A stretch of DNA of 64,000 nt from Melastoma dodecandrum (lineage: Eukaryota > Streptophyta > Magnoliopsida > Myrtales > Melastomataceae): assembly GCA_029817715.1 (NCBI GenBank), contig JARUPY010000396.1:5828001-5892000 (forward strand). Reading direction: 5' to 3'. Each line of letters starts with the position of its first letter. The stretch's first letter is position 1. Under the pieces are notes generated by a model. That model searched no databases. It saw only the letters and a program-made list of their open reading frames with translations, and had not been told where the DNA came from. Below are positions 10,632 to 22,873 of this stretch, piece after piece. A program made the position numbers and the translations under genes.

Positions 10632-11136
10632 AGCCATGCCTGCGGACAAACCAGCAAGGCCGCAAGCAAGCCCAGATGAGAGGTGGGCATAGCCGTCGAA
10701 CAAGTAATAGGACTTGGCCTTAGGGTTGATCCCAGTGCTGATTATCACAGCAATGATCAACCCGTAAATACCCAACACACCAGCCATGACTACGGGAACA
10801 ATAGACTTCATCACCAGCTCGGGCCTCATCACTCCCATGGACGCAACCCCAACGCCGCTCTTCGCCGTACCATAAGCCGCTCCCATGCCTGCACAAACCA
10901 CAAGCCATAAATCACCACTCGCAGTAACCCAAATCCAAACCTTCCGGGTCAGATCCACAACACCCAACACGTAAAGATCGAAACTTTGGCATGAAAACAC
11001 GATCAAAATCGAAAAAAAATTAGATATGAGTACAAACAATAAGGTACTCACAGGAGAAGACGAGGGCCGCAGCGGCGCCGAGGAACCCGAAGAAGGGAGC
11101 GGTTTCATCACCGCTGAAGGACGAAGGAGACGACAT
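9771..11136 (-). CDS. VHA-c: V-type proton ATPase 16 kDa proteolipid subunit c
   Basis: Three exons: 11052-11136, 10603-10888 and 9771-9903, giving 167 aa, the normal plant length. The protein forms the membrane c-ring of the vacuolar H+-ATPase, which carries protons into vacuole and endomembrane lumens. It is made of four hydrophobic helices in two repeats. The first repeat has [19 protein letters not shown] and the second [19 protein letters not shown], which contains the essential proton-binding Glu (about residue 144). The start [20 protein letters not shown] is the conserved N-terminus and the end [10 protein letters not shown] is typical. Sequence conservation is nearly complete, so the exact paralogue cannot be named. 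Confidence 0.97.
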
Positions 11137-12327
11137 CTTCTCGAACGGGATCTGGGTTTGATTGGATGGGGGGAAAGATCCGACCTTAATTGGTTATCGA
11201 TTTTCGGGTAGTGACGAGAAGGATCGATAGAAATCGAATTTCTGCTTTATTCCCCAGGGAGGAAGAAAAGTGAGAGAATGTCCTGTCCGCCACGGACAGG
11301 AAATTTCACCGGAGGTGTCAGAAAGAGCAAGGGGTGAATTTACCCTTCTAACCTTACCACGTATAATGATAATCGCTGCAGTAACAGAGTTACTACGGAA
11401 GCGACAGGACAAAGGACAGCAATTGCCAGCGACCGTAGTCAGTGGCCCACCTCAGAATCCATACTCCATCTTCGCAACGAAACATAATGCAATGCAAATT
11501 CCAATACCAACACGACCAAGTGAAACGACACCAGAATCTGGTTTAGGACGTAAAAGGAGAAAGAGAAACTGCAATGGATTAGGAATTCTGGGGTATGCTT
11601 TGATTTAGCACCCCCCCCCCAAGAAGAAAGAAACATCAAGATTATATAGGATGGACAAATGTTGTGCACTTCCACCAACCTCTGTGAATAAGAAGTCGAG
11701 AGCCAAAAGGAGTCAATAAGAATGGCGACATTAAAAATTCAAAAGTAACACTAGAGCTGCAGGAACCACAACACCTGAGAATTGAGGAAAGTTGCAGTAG
11801 AGAGAGCAGTGACAAAGTTACTTACCTCGTTGATGTCAAGACAAACTAGGAGATGCATGGGAAGTTTCCAGCTAAATGCTGCATCGCCATCGTCTAACAG
11901 TTGATACATTGGCCAAACACCCAGAAAAAATTCGGACAACCCCCAAAAATGCAAGGATTGAGTTCCATTTCTGAAAATTTTGAGTCACGAGTATCTTCCT
12001 GATATTTACAGATTGACTAGAAAAGATAAAAGAGAAAAATGCTTAGGGACAATCTCTCGGACTATTGCCCGGGGAAAAGTCCCCCAAGAAAAACGGGATT
12101 GTCGATCTGTTCTCTCTAAACGTGCCAACTCTAGGGTGGTTTACAATCTACAAAGTCAGTTACAACAAAAGCAACTAACCCAGTTCAGTGGCTAAAATGG
12201 TTTATCCAGTCCATATGGGAATAACTTGAACCTTACTGTAGAAGCATCTTCAAGAAGGAAGACGAATCCAAAATCCCATATCAACCAGATCTGCCAGTAT
12301 TTTACTATGAATCGTCAGACATTTGAG
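11137..12327. other. Spacer between VHA-c start and LDL3 end
   Basis: Contains the VHA-c promoter and leader (11137 to about 11300) and the LDL3 3' flank. A C10 run lies at 11611-11620. Reading frames are short and unconvincing. Confidence 0.6.
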
Positions 12328-15300
12328 CTATCGAGATTTCAAATTTGGCCTTGCCGCTAAGCGTCTTTCTATTAGTGTGTCCACAAAAGCACGGATCTGC
12401 AGAATAAAGGTACAAAAACCCAAAACAAAAATACAAGTGTCTTAGAAGTTAGAAAGAGACAGTATCCACCAAAAGCTGGAAGTAGCTCTGACTATCACTG
12501 ACGTGTTTCATCAATAAGGGTGTTTAAGGATCCTAGACAGCATTAAAAGAACATAAATAATGCTTAACATCTAACTACAAATAAGGTTCCCCATTTAGTG
12601 ATAAGACCTTTGTTTCACTATCAAAATAATTCTTCCAAATTTCATTCACTAGCTGATGCATCGTATTTCTCTTCATTTCCATTTCTGATGACATTCTTTT
12701 CACATTCTCTTTTCTTTTTTGTTAAATGGAAGTAGTTCTTTAAATTCACCAGATAACAGAAACTGAAAAAGAGAGATACCTTGTTTCGGCGCTTGAAATC
12801 AAGAAACTGTGGAACAACCATTGTCTTTTCGGCATCAGTTGCTTGCTCCATAACCTGAAATAGACACCAAACAACACTAAAAGCAGACCCCCACTTCACA
12901 CGAGCAGATAATCTAAAGACAGGGCACTAACCTTTGTGGCTGCCTTCTTCATTATTGATTTATATCCATCTCTATCAATTTTTCTGGCTTTATAAAGGGG
13001 CATGAGCAATGTCGCCACATAATCCACAACAGCCTGCTTGATTTTATCTGCTCCACGCTGCTGACTATCCTTCAAGTCCTTGTTCACCGTGATCTGTGAG
13101 ACGGAACTTTCACATTGAACCTTATGGTGCTTTGAGGTGTGTGGTCTTGTGTATGTATTTGAGTCCTCCTCATCATTTATGTTCATGTTTTCTCGGAAAG
13201 AATCAGATCCAGCAGCAGCTGCTTGAGACTGCCATCTCTCTATGGCATGATAATCTTTAACTTCCAAACTCCCGGAAGCATCTACCCAAGCCTGGGTCAA
13301 TAGGCTGCTGTTCACTGCTGTATTTTCACCTGAGTGCTCTCTGAAGTTATGGTGACCAACTATGTCATTTGAATGGCTACGCTGGGACAAGTTGTCGACT
13401 GAAACTCTCGAACTTTCAAGTGCAGGAGGGAAATCAACTGACCATTCCCTCACTCTGCAATTCCTCGAGTCTATTTCGGATATACAATCTTGTCTTCCTA
13501 TGACACCTCCCGAGTACTTCATTCGTGGGTCATATTCGTTTTCCTGGGCATAGTGCTCCTTTCGTACAAATTTATAAAATGATGGTATCTTGGGAAGCTG
13601 TGACATGGCGCTCCACTTCGCTTCAACAGATGCATAAGCCTACAGCATGCAGACATCAAGTTAATGACACAAGCAGTGGAAAGGAACGTGAAGAACAAAG
13701 TCCATTCACCCCATACGAAAATCTTAGGATGTTAGCATCATCACAGAATGTCCTTCAATTAAACATAAGAATACACAAATGTTTTTCAATGCATGATATG
13801 ATGAACCCTCATTTGTGTCATACATGTTATCAAGAATCAATCATGCCTTAAGAGTTAAAAGCAACTGTAGTTCAGTAGTAAAAGCACATTCTCTCATAAG
13901 ATTAAGGTACTCTGAAGAATAGACAACATAAACTTCAAACAAGGATCTCGTTAACAAGGGCACTTCACAGAGAGCATCATGATGCTTTCTTTTCACCCAC
14001 TAGGTTGATTATGAATTTTGATTATCTTGATCTTTCATCAGGATGAAATAAATCATAATGCCACAACATCGACTGTCTCATCTCCAGCTAGTTCGTTGCA
14101 GATTGTTTTTCAAACATCAGGCAAAATCACATGAAAACAGTTTAAATTTCAAGTGACAACTTCTTTATCTTGATCATTGGATCACAATCAGCCCACAAAT
14201 CCCGATCATGAATTTCAACATCATTAACTAATCAAAGAGATGGATAAGGAAAAAAAACCTCGGCAGCCGCAACAGCTGCAACACGGGCTGCTTCTGCTGC
14301 AGCAAATGCAGCCTTTTCTTCCTCGGACATTTCCACATTTTCATCCTCCATGACCATTGCTTCAGGATTCACTGAACCACGTGACCTTGAAGAGTTGGTT
14401 TCAGATTTAGAGTCATAAATGGTTTCTAACTTAGTAGTTCTCCCAGTCACTTTCTTCAGGCTGTTAGAAGGCTTCATGTGTGAATTTCCCTTAAATTCAT
14501 GAATTCCATGTCGCACTCGTGAAGCATCATGCGTCCCCACTGAAATTTCTTTAGCAGACTTGCTTCGTGAAGGATCGGTCTGAGCAGTCTGCTTCAACAG
14601 CTTATGTCTAGCCCTAGAAGCCTTTTCTTTTCGGAATATTTCCAGCCATACATTGACCAATTGACTAGCTACAGCTCTGATGTCACGACTTGTATGAACA
14701 CAAACTTTCTCCTTAATAGTTTTCCCAATACCTGCAAAAGAGCAGAGTGGTATGAACATCACCCAGAAGTGATTTACAGGTAGATTGTTATGTAAGAGCA
14801 GAGACAACAGTATGTTGCTGTTGAATTCCTTCGGAAGCAAAAACACGAGGTACATGTTATAAACAATCAGAAAAATGTTAACACAACTGCATTAAAAGCA
14901 GCTATCAATGGAGGAATCCAGAGACAATAATCATGGGGAGACTGAAAATGGGTTGCACTAAGTTGTAACTTCTCATTTACCTTTATGAGGAAAATAGGAT
15001 TGCCTATATGGGAAAAAGAAAAGAAACAGAACTGAATCTTGAAGATATTGTTTATGGCAAATTGGGATTGCAAATGGGGATGTAATTTTATATGGCCAAA
15101 AAACAAAACATAACGCCTCCATATTATCACATAATGACTGCAGAAAGCCTGATGGAACAGTCATGTTTGAAAGACTCTATGACAAGAACCAAAAAGAAAT
15201 CAAAACTTCCTATGAGGAGAAGTGTGGTAGAAAAGACGATTCGACACATTACAAGAAAGGAGACATGTGTTCGCTTCCGAAAGGGCCATAATAGCAAATG

Positions 15301-18300
15301 AAATGAAGTTTTTTCATGGAAACTAAACAAAATAAACAAAAACAGGAGTATTGTACCTGATATGCGTACTGCAAGCAAATCTGTGGAGACACGAACAAGA
15401 AGACGGACACAATGACGCAGCAGCTGGGTCCCATCCTTTCCAAGAGAATCCTTCAAAAGAAACCAAATTGTGCTATTGACTAAGCTAGATTATAGTGAAA
15501 AGAAAGAAAGAAGGTATCTGAGTAGAACATACCAGTATCCAAGAGTTCAACGTACTTAGCCCGTCTTTGATGCTAGCATATGACTTCACAGATTCAACAG
15601 GCAGATCAAGAAGTGTCTTGACAACATACAGTCTGCCGGAAATGGTTTTGGCATTGAAGAATAGGTCCTGAAGCAAAGCTTCCTTTGACAGAATAATATC
15701 CCCTTCCAGAGAGTTTTTATAAAATTTGTTGGAAATCTCAACAGCATCAAGCCTCGTTATTATGTCTCTAACCTCATCTCTCTCACTGTCCGATTGCCTT
15801 TGAGCAATCTCAATAGCCTCCACTTCTGCTCTATAGTCATCTCCGTTCGTCAAAATATCCATAATGCGAACTGCCTCTCTCATTCCACTCATCATAGCAC
15901 CACCAACTGTATCTGGGTGCTCCTTGCAAGTGGCTTCACCAGCAAAAAATAAGCAGTTCTCAACAGGTTTCCCCAAGATGTCGTAATCTTCACCTGATGC
16001 TCCAATTGCTACATATGAGTACGCACCATAACTAAAAGGATCTTGGCCCCAGTCAGTGACAACAGATCCCAGGGGATCAGGAACAGATTGCTCTCCAAAA
16101 AGTTTACGAAGAACAGCCATTGCATGATGCACGTGATCATCTGAATCAAATTGCTGGCCTTCAATAGCTGCTTTACCAACTACTAACGCTATAAGGACAG
16201 GGGCCCCTACCGTTTTCTTCACATTCCAGAACATAAAGCACCAACCCCTGCAATTTGTCTCCTGTGCTGTTGCGCCAAAATAATCCACAGACTCATCCCA
16301 AAACACATTAGGAAACTCCAAGACAATTTTATTGAGGATTCCAAAGCCAAGACGCTTTATGGAAGACTGTTTCCATGAAGGTAATGGGGGAAAGAACTTA
16401 ATAGTTTCAGCTTTCAAACACCCAAGTGGAACTGTTACTAAAACGGCATCACCCATAAACACCCTCCCATTTGAAGTGGAAACTTTGACTCGACAACCAT
16501 GGTTCTCGGATGAAACGGAATCTTTACAATCATAACAAATTTCTGTCACAGCATGATTTATATGTATATTGAGTTCACATGCCAGTGATTCGGTAATAGC
16601 ACTATAACCTCCTTTTATCATACAGTGAGCTCCTCCAAATCCTCCATATATGTCATCTTGGTTCCAATACGGAAGAGATACTTCCTTCAGCATAGCAGCA
16701 CATCCATACTCTAAGTGAGCGAAGTGCCAATTCATCACTCTTCTTTCTAGAGGATTCAACGCGTCCTCATCGAAACTGCAGTTTCCATGAGCTACTTTAG
16801 CCTCATCACTTTGAGGATCAACAAAGTCACCTGAAGGTGTTTTCATCTCAGTGTCTGAAGCAACTTTTCCTGAGCCTGTGTTTCGACGCTGACTAAGTGC
16901 ATATTCTAAACCATCTTCAAGAGACATTTGCATTGCCCGTTCTCCTTTCTGTGCAACAAGCAAAACCATGTCATCAAGGAGGCTGTTGTATTCAGCTTCT
17001 AACGCTTCATCAAGATCTGCGGGAACTTTCTGACCAGTCACAATATCATAGAGAGGACAGTCACTATTCAACACGGTCAGTTCAAGGCCCAGTTGAGAAC
17101 AGATTAAAGATGAAGGATCGGGCCTTCTTTCGGTGGCAACATCAGCCTCAACACCTGTGATAATGCTTGCACCAAGATCCACAGGCACTGAAAGGGATGA
17201 CCGATCAGTGTAAACTCGACCACCAATGCGATCCCTTCCCTCAAGTACGATAACAGAAAAACCTTGACGTTGTAGATGCCGAGCAGCAGTTAAGCCGGCA
17301 GGACCAGCACCGACTATTATCACATTCTTGGCATCATCCACATTGCATTGCCCAACGTTAGGTTCAGAAGGACGCTCTGTCGAGCACAAAGATTCCAAAG
17401 GCTCTTTCATAATTACAGGTTCAGAAATGTCCATTGGCTTTTCAGCATCTATATTGTTTTGCCCTTCATTAGCTTCTAAAGGACGGTCAACGATGCATGG
17501 AGATTCTGAGGGCCCTTTCATTACTTCAGTTTCAGATATGCAGTATGTCAGCTTGATAGATGGATCAGCAGCATCAAAAACATTCTTCTTCGAGTTGCTT
17601 ATCACATTTGTATCAGCCAAATCAGCCCCTAGAAGACTATTACCAGTGCAATCGGTAGCAATTACCGGAGGGACATCCAGCACCCCAGTGTCCACGGGGC
17701 CCTTGTTTTCTAGCAACCCAGAATCATGAATTTGATCCATACTGTCAAGACTACTTACTGCACCCACAAAATTATCTGAACTATTAAGCTGCTCCCCAAG
17801 AGATGTTGTTCCATTTGCCTCATCAAGTGCCAACTCACACTCCCCATGGTTATTCTCACCAATGAGCTCATTATTGGAACTCTCTTTACGTTCTACAGCT
17901 TGCTTTGCTAATGCCACTCCAGTATTTACATAACCCTGAAAAGTAAAGAAAGATAATATTTCATATACCACAAGCAATATTGAAAAGAAAAAATAAAATT
18001 TTACCCACATATACTCGAGATTTAGCAACGGCAATGATCCATAATCACTTACATATCGATCGAGAAAAACATATATATCTCTACGAAGAGAAGCGTGAGG
18101 TGATTCATCTTCAAGGGGAGTCTCCGTTATACCACATTCTTTAAGAGGCAATGCCCGACTCATATCTTTGCTCCAAAGAGCTAAGATCCGATTCCTGCAT
18201 GAAAACGGGTTTCATTGGACACGTTATGCCTATCTTGGGATGAAGAAGAAAAATGACATGAACAAAAACAAGAGTATCTCAAAATCACAAGGAATTTGCA

Positions 18301-19713
18301 TGGCATGTAAAGTTCAGAAAGCCGGAAGGAAAGAGGAATGGACCTGATCTCCAGATACTCTTGAAGGCCACCTTTGCGTTTTAACACCTCCTTGAATTTG
18401 ATCTTCTCAACAGGACCAGCAGCACGAGCTCTAAGTCCAACTGACACGGCCGCAGAGGCACTACCTGAAGATGAGTCTACCATCCCTCTAGTTCTGTAAG
18501 GACGTAGGTGATTTTCCAGCCGTTCATTCATTAATATCTCCCATTCAGCATCTCCCTCATAAGCCATATCCCCATGCCTACACTTTTTGGGCTTCCGTAA
18601 TTCACGCTGAACTGATGCATTACCGTCCTTATTGCTCAAATCAGGGTTAGAAGCATCATCAACATCGTTTTCATCTAGATTGACATAGTCAGTACTAGTT
18701 TCATGAACTATATGTTTGATCATCGGGGAAATGTTGCCAGGACAAGCCTCGCCAAATTTTACCTCCTCAGCTTCGTCCTTTGAGACAACTCCCATTCTTC
18801 TACCACTAATCTGCTCATGTGCAACTTCCTGTTCATCTTTGCACGTTTTATCGGAGATGTTACCGTCATTGCAAGGCTTCAATTTTTCATAGCCACTCCT
18901 TGATTGGGACACTGTTCCTTTTAATGGCATGGTAACCCATTCTGTAGGCTCAAGAGTGCTCAACTGTTGAGCCCCTTCTGAGATACAAACTCCTTCCCTT
19001 GTGCAAACCATGGGTACAGGATCTGAAGTAATATTATCTACAAGGCCACCAATGTCGTTCTTGGTTCTGCCATGTTTCATCCCTTCACTATTTAACTCAA
19101 GAGCTACGGGAGATTCCCCAGTCTCACTTCTTTGTGCCTTCTTGATAAATGACAACAGCGAATCATCATGTTTGTTATTGCAATGATTTGGTTGTTCCTC
19201 CAAACAACCAGACAGCTCACTGTTGTCCGCATGACCAGCCCGGGATTCCGAAATCGTAAAATCCCCAGAAGCCCCACCAGAGCCCTCCATGACTCCAGTC
19301 AACGAGTTAAATTTGGTTCTCTTCACTCTTTTCTTAGTTAAATTCCCTTCCTTTCTATCGGACCCATCAATCGTTTCAACCAGGCATTGGTCCAAATCAG
19401 CTCCCGTCGTCTTAGAATTCGCCATCACAGGAACCAAAGGTTTCGACTCCCGCTCTCTCTTCGGAGCTCTCAACTTCTTCTTGAAGCTGGCTAATGTATC
19501 GTCCAAGCCCCCAACGTCATCCTCAACAGCTTCTGCCCTCTCATCCCCAGCCTCGAATTTAATCTCCTTCTCGCCAACCGTATCCATTATCTTCTTAGAT
19601 TTCCGCGATTTCTTCCGCTTCAACAAAGCCCCAAGCGGCTCATCCTCCGAATCATGCTTGAGACAATTCTTCTCCACCTTCTTTCCCCCAGAATTATTCT
19701 CCTCCTTCCCCAT
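12328..19713 (-). CDS. LDL3: Lysine-specific histone demethylase 1 homologue 3
   Basis: Eight exons: 18344-19713, 18005-18194, 15533-17935, 15357-15450, 14259-14731, 12932-13639, 12780-12854 and 12328-12396, giving 1793 aa in phase. LDL3 is a FAD-dependent nuclear demethylase acting on H3K4 methylation. Order of parts: a long acidic/basic N-terminal region, a SWIRM domain (about 455-535, LYSWSKD-equivalent ALWSKDMSRALPLKECGITE to YMWGYVNTGVALAKQA), then an amine oxidase domain from about 724 with dinucleotide motif VIIVGAGPAGLTAARHL and EGRDRIGGRVYTD, and ending in FFAGEATCKEHPDTVGGAMMSG. The C-terminus (about 1708-1793) resembles the Set2-Rpb1-interacting (SRI) fold. The linker before the oxidase domain carries a duplicated segment (see repeat entry). 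A ribosome-independent alternative start was not needed: MGKEENNSGG is the first ATG of exon 1. Confidence 0.93.
17328..17549 (-). repeat. Internal coding duplication in LDL3 linker
   Basis: Two adjacent units of about 111 nt encode EVMKGPSESPCIVDRPLEAN and VIMKEPLESLCSTERPSEPN, each followed by a GQ-N-D-AEK-like tail (GQNNIDAEK, GQCNVDDAK). They sit between the SWIRM and amine oxidase domains in sequence of low constraint. Confidence 0.75.
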
Positions 19714-22700
19714 CTAACCCCCCAATCCAATACCCTCCTCAATCACTCCAAACCCTTCCCCAATTCCTGCTCCCAAATCCAAGAACCCTCATTAGACATA
19801 ACCTAACACGCCCAAGAAAAGCAGGATTAATCCATCCTCACTCCCAAGAACCTGAACCCCCAAGCACCAAAATCTACGCCTAACCCAAATCACCAAGAAG
19901 AAAAACGCGGTAGGAATCAACACTCCCAGACTAAACCGTACTCAACCCAATTCCCATAATGGGGGTCCAGAAACTCCAATCTACAAACCCAACATAGCCC
20001 CGAGGAACACCAGAAACAATGCAACACAACCCTAGGGATCCTCCTACCCCAACTAACAACAGGCAACAACGAGAAACACCAATACCCAGCTGATTGAATC
20101 AGAAAAAAAAAAACCCACGTCGTTATAAAGGGAAATCACTGACCAGGGAACCGGGGAATTTCCCACCTTTGTTTGTGTGGGAGTTATCGTTGAAAAAGAG
20201 TGAGCAATGGGAGCTTTGTGTTCAATGGGAAAAAAAAAAAACCCAATCAAATGAGAAAAGACATTGAAAAATAGAAACCCAAGAAACAGAAAAAAAAAAA
20301 GGATTGCCTTTGTTTGTGTAAATTTGTCCCGGCAAAAACATAAACGAAATCCATGTCGTGTCATGAAAATAAGGTAAAATGATCTTCATGACAAACCTCT
20401 AAGCGGATCTCCCGCAAGTAATAATATTTGCAGAGGTGTTGTCATTAGAGGTGAGTGAGTGGTTATCTTTCAATGACAAAAACAGGGAATAATGAATTAT
20501 TTCTCGATTATGGGTTGAAAAAAAATCCCGAAAATTTTATATCGTTTGGTAAATTGGGCTCGATGAGGTTAGATTGAGGCCCACAAATGTTAAGCCACAA
20601 GGGCCCATTAACCCAATAAGAAATTGGGCTGGAAAATAAAGGCTTGTTCCTTGGAGAAGGCCGATGGTCCAGCGATATTTGGGCCAAATTAATAAATTTT
20701 AAGTTAAAAGGAAAAAGTTAGTTGTTTTTTATATTAAGACAAAATTAATTAGAGTTAAATAGTAAACCAAATTAGGAAAATATATATTTTGCTTCCTTAG
20801 GGCATACCAAATGAATAGCTCATCCTCCCAAGTCGATTCGAATGAATTAATAACATAACAATGTGCACATTACTTTGAAAAGCCTCTTGAAAACATGGCT
20901 TCACGAATTCGAATTTAAATCTCAGTAGAGGAGAAGCACATCTATTACAGGTGCACAGCTCTCTTTTAAGTTAAAGAGAACTGATTTCTTAATCTAGTTT
21001 GACATTTTCTTGTCAGAATGTCTCGAACGTGAATGCAGATGAGAAAAATGACATTAAACTGAAGATCACTTGATAAGTCGAATTTCATAGGCTGGACCAC
21101 AAATTTAACATGTCCGAAACTAAACTGCGACATGTTACTACTACTATCCATTGCTCCCAATCTATCTATCTAACACACCATATGAACAATTGAATGAAGA
21201 AACTCTACAACCCAATTTTACTAAATCGTTGTTCTTTTTTTTTTTAGATTTAAAACAAAATTTAGCTTCGAATAATGATTTTGTCAATTTAAAACGTCAT
21301 TTGTATAAAATCAAAGTTTATATTTGAAACGACTTATCGTATTTAAATAATTAACAAAAAAAAATTTTCCACGACTCGTCGGTCACGTTGCAAGAAAGGG
21401 GGAAATGCAGCGGAGACAGGACACTGAACATGAGGAGGAGGGGGTGTGTGTGATGTCTACCTATTCGAATGAATACGTGATGATTGTCTTTGACAAGACA
21501 ACAGAAAGTAAAAGATGGCTGCTAACTCACACACACACACCCCATGTGACGGATGGGAGGCCCCCCCCCCCCTCACCATTTTGCCCTTTAACGAAAAGGA
21601 AAGTTGTCCTGTTTACTACTTTATGGCTCGTAACAACACCCATGTTATATGCCTCCACCGCTCTCCTCACATGTGAAGGCACTAAATGTTTCCTTTTCCT
21701 TTTATTTAATGTGTTTTGAGTATAAACATGCATTAATTATCTTAATTACATAAATATTAAACGTTTTATATTTTATTTAAAGATACAATTTATTTGATTT
21801 AAAATGTTTTATACAATTACATAAATTGATCAAGTAATGTGTCTGAGAAGTTCACCACACGCGTTTGATACTATTTAACCATCACGTCCGAATCCAAATT
21901 TGGATGGATTTGGGAACATTAATTATTACGTTGGCCCGGGGGACTAATATCATCCAGGTTCGCATGGGCTCGTCGGAGGTGACACGTGGCACGTAAGGAC
22001 AAGGTAGCTGTCGGCTTCGGTCCTCGTACCCCGCATGGCGCCCCCCTATGAGAGATGGGAAAGATTCTCCGACACCATCTTCCTCAACCCCCCCAAGGAT
22101 CTAAACTAGTTAAGAACTACAGTCAGTTTGCAACGACCCAAAGAAACAAGAACATACAAATGATATATGTAAAAAACTAACTACAGTATATTTCTCTCCC
22201 TCGGATCCACCTCTCATCCATAATCAATTTTTGAGGTGGGCGCACGTGGAATCATGTGTTCCTTCCTCCCTTCTGCTCTGTCCGCAAGAGTAGGATTTCG
22301 TCGGATGAATGGGTGGTGGGCCAGTCCAGATTTTATTTACGGGGGCATTGACGTGTCGCCTGTACACTATTATTGCACGACCCATGTGGTCATTTCTTTA
22401 GAAGCATCGAGATTGGTGGACTATAATTTGTAGTTGGTACACAACTCAGCCGCCGAATCGTGAGAGTGGCGATGAGGTAATAATGATAATCGCCTCGGAT
22501 CGGACATGACCACTATAATTTCTTACGGTTGGTTACGAATCAGGGGGAACCAAAGCCAAAAGTCAAGACTTTTGTCGTGTAATAAAACCAAGTATTATCT
22601 CATCGTAAATATGGTCAGATAAAATGCGACATGATCTAATAAAAGTTGTGCGGATTCCAAAATCAGATTTAAGGATAAGCATTGACGTCCGCGGACCTCC

Positions 22701-22873
22701 AAAACGAGGGAGGGATTGGTGGGAGTGGGACGGACGTTGCCGTTATTACAACAAGAACACCGCCCCCCGGGCGGTAAAGAAAAAAGGACGATCGCAATTC
22801 CCGACACCATCGTCGAAAGCTTTTCGGGGAGTTGCTGCGGGGAAGAGTGACGTCATCGGGAGGAGGAGGAAGG
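19714..22873. other. Intergenic region between divergent LDL3 and IQD genes
   Basis: About 3.2 kb. The first 650 bp is LDL3 leader and promoter sequence, rich in A and C. The middle (20500-21900) is AT-rich. A C12 run lies at 21561-21572, preceded by a short (CA)n. 22000-22870 is the IQD promoter and leader. No convincing gene or transposon protein was seen. The IQD leader may contain an unrecognised exon. Confidence 0.55.

Noticed and set aside
15485..15532. Continuous minus-strand frame at 15485-18163 read as one exon
   Set aside because: The hydrophobic segment VKFYFFFSILLVVYEILSFF is translated intron (17936-18004), and the frame end past 15533 is also intron; splicing restores SWIRM continuity.
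17328..17729. 133-codon plus-strand frame
   Set aside because: Antisense shadow of the LDL3 linker; its apparent repeats mirror the LDL3 internal duplication.
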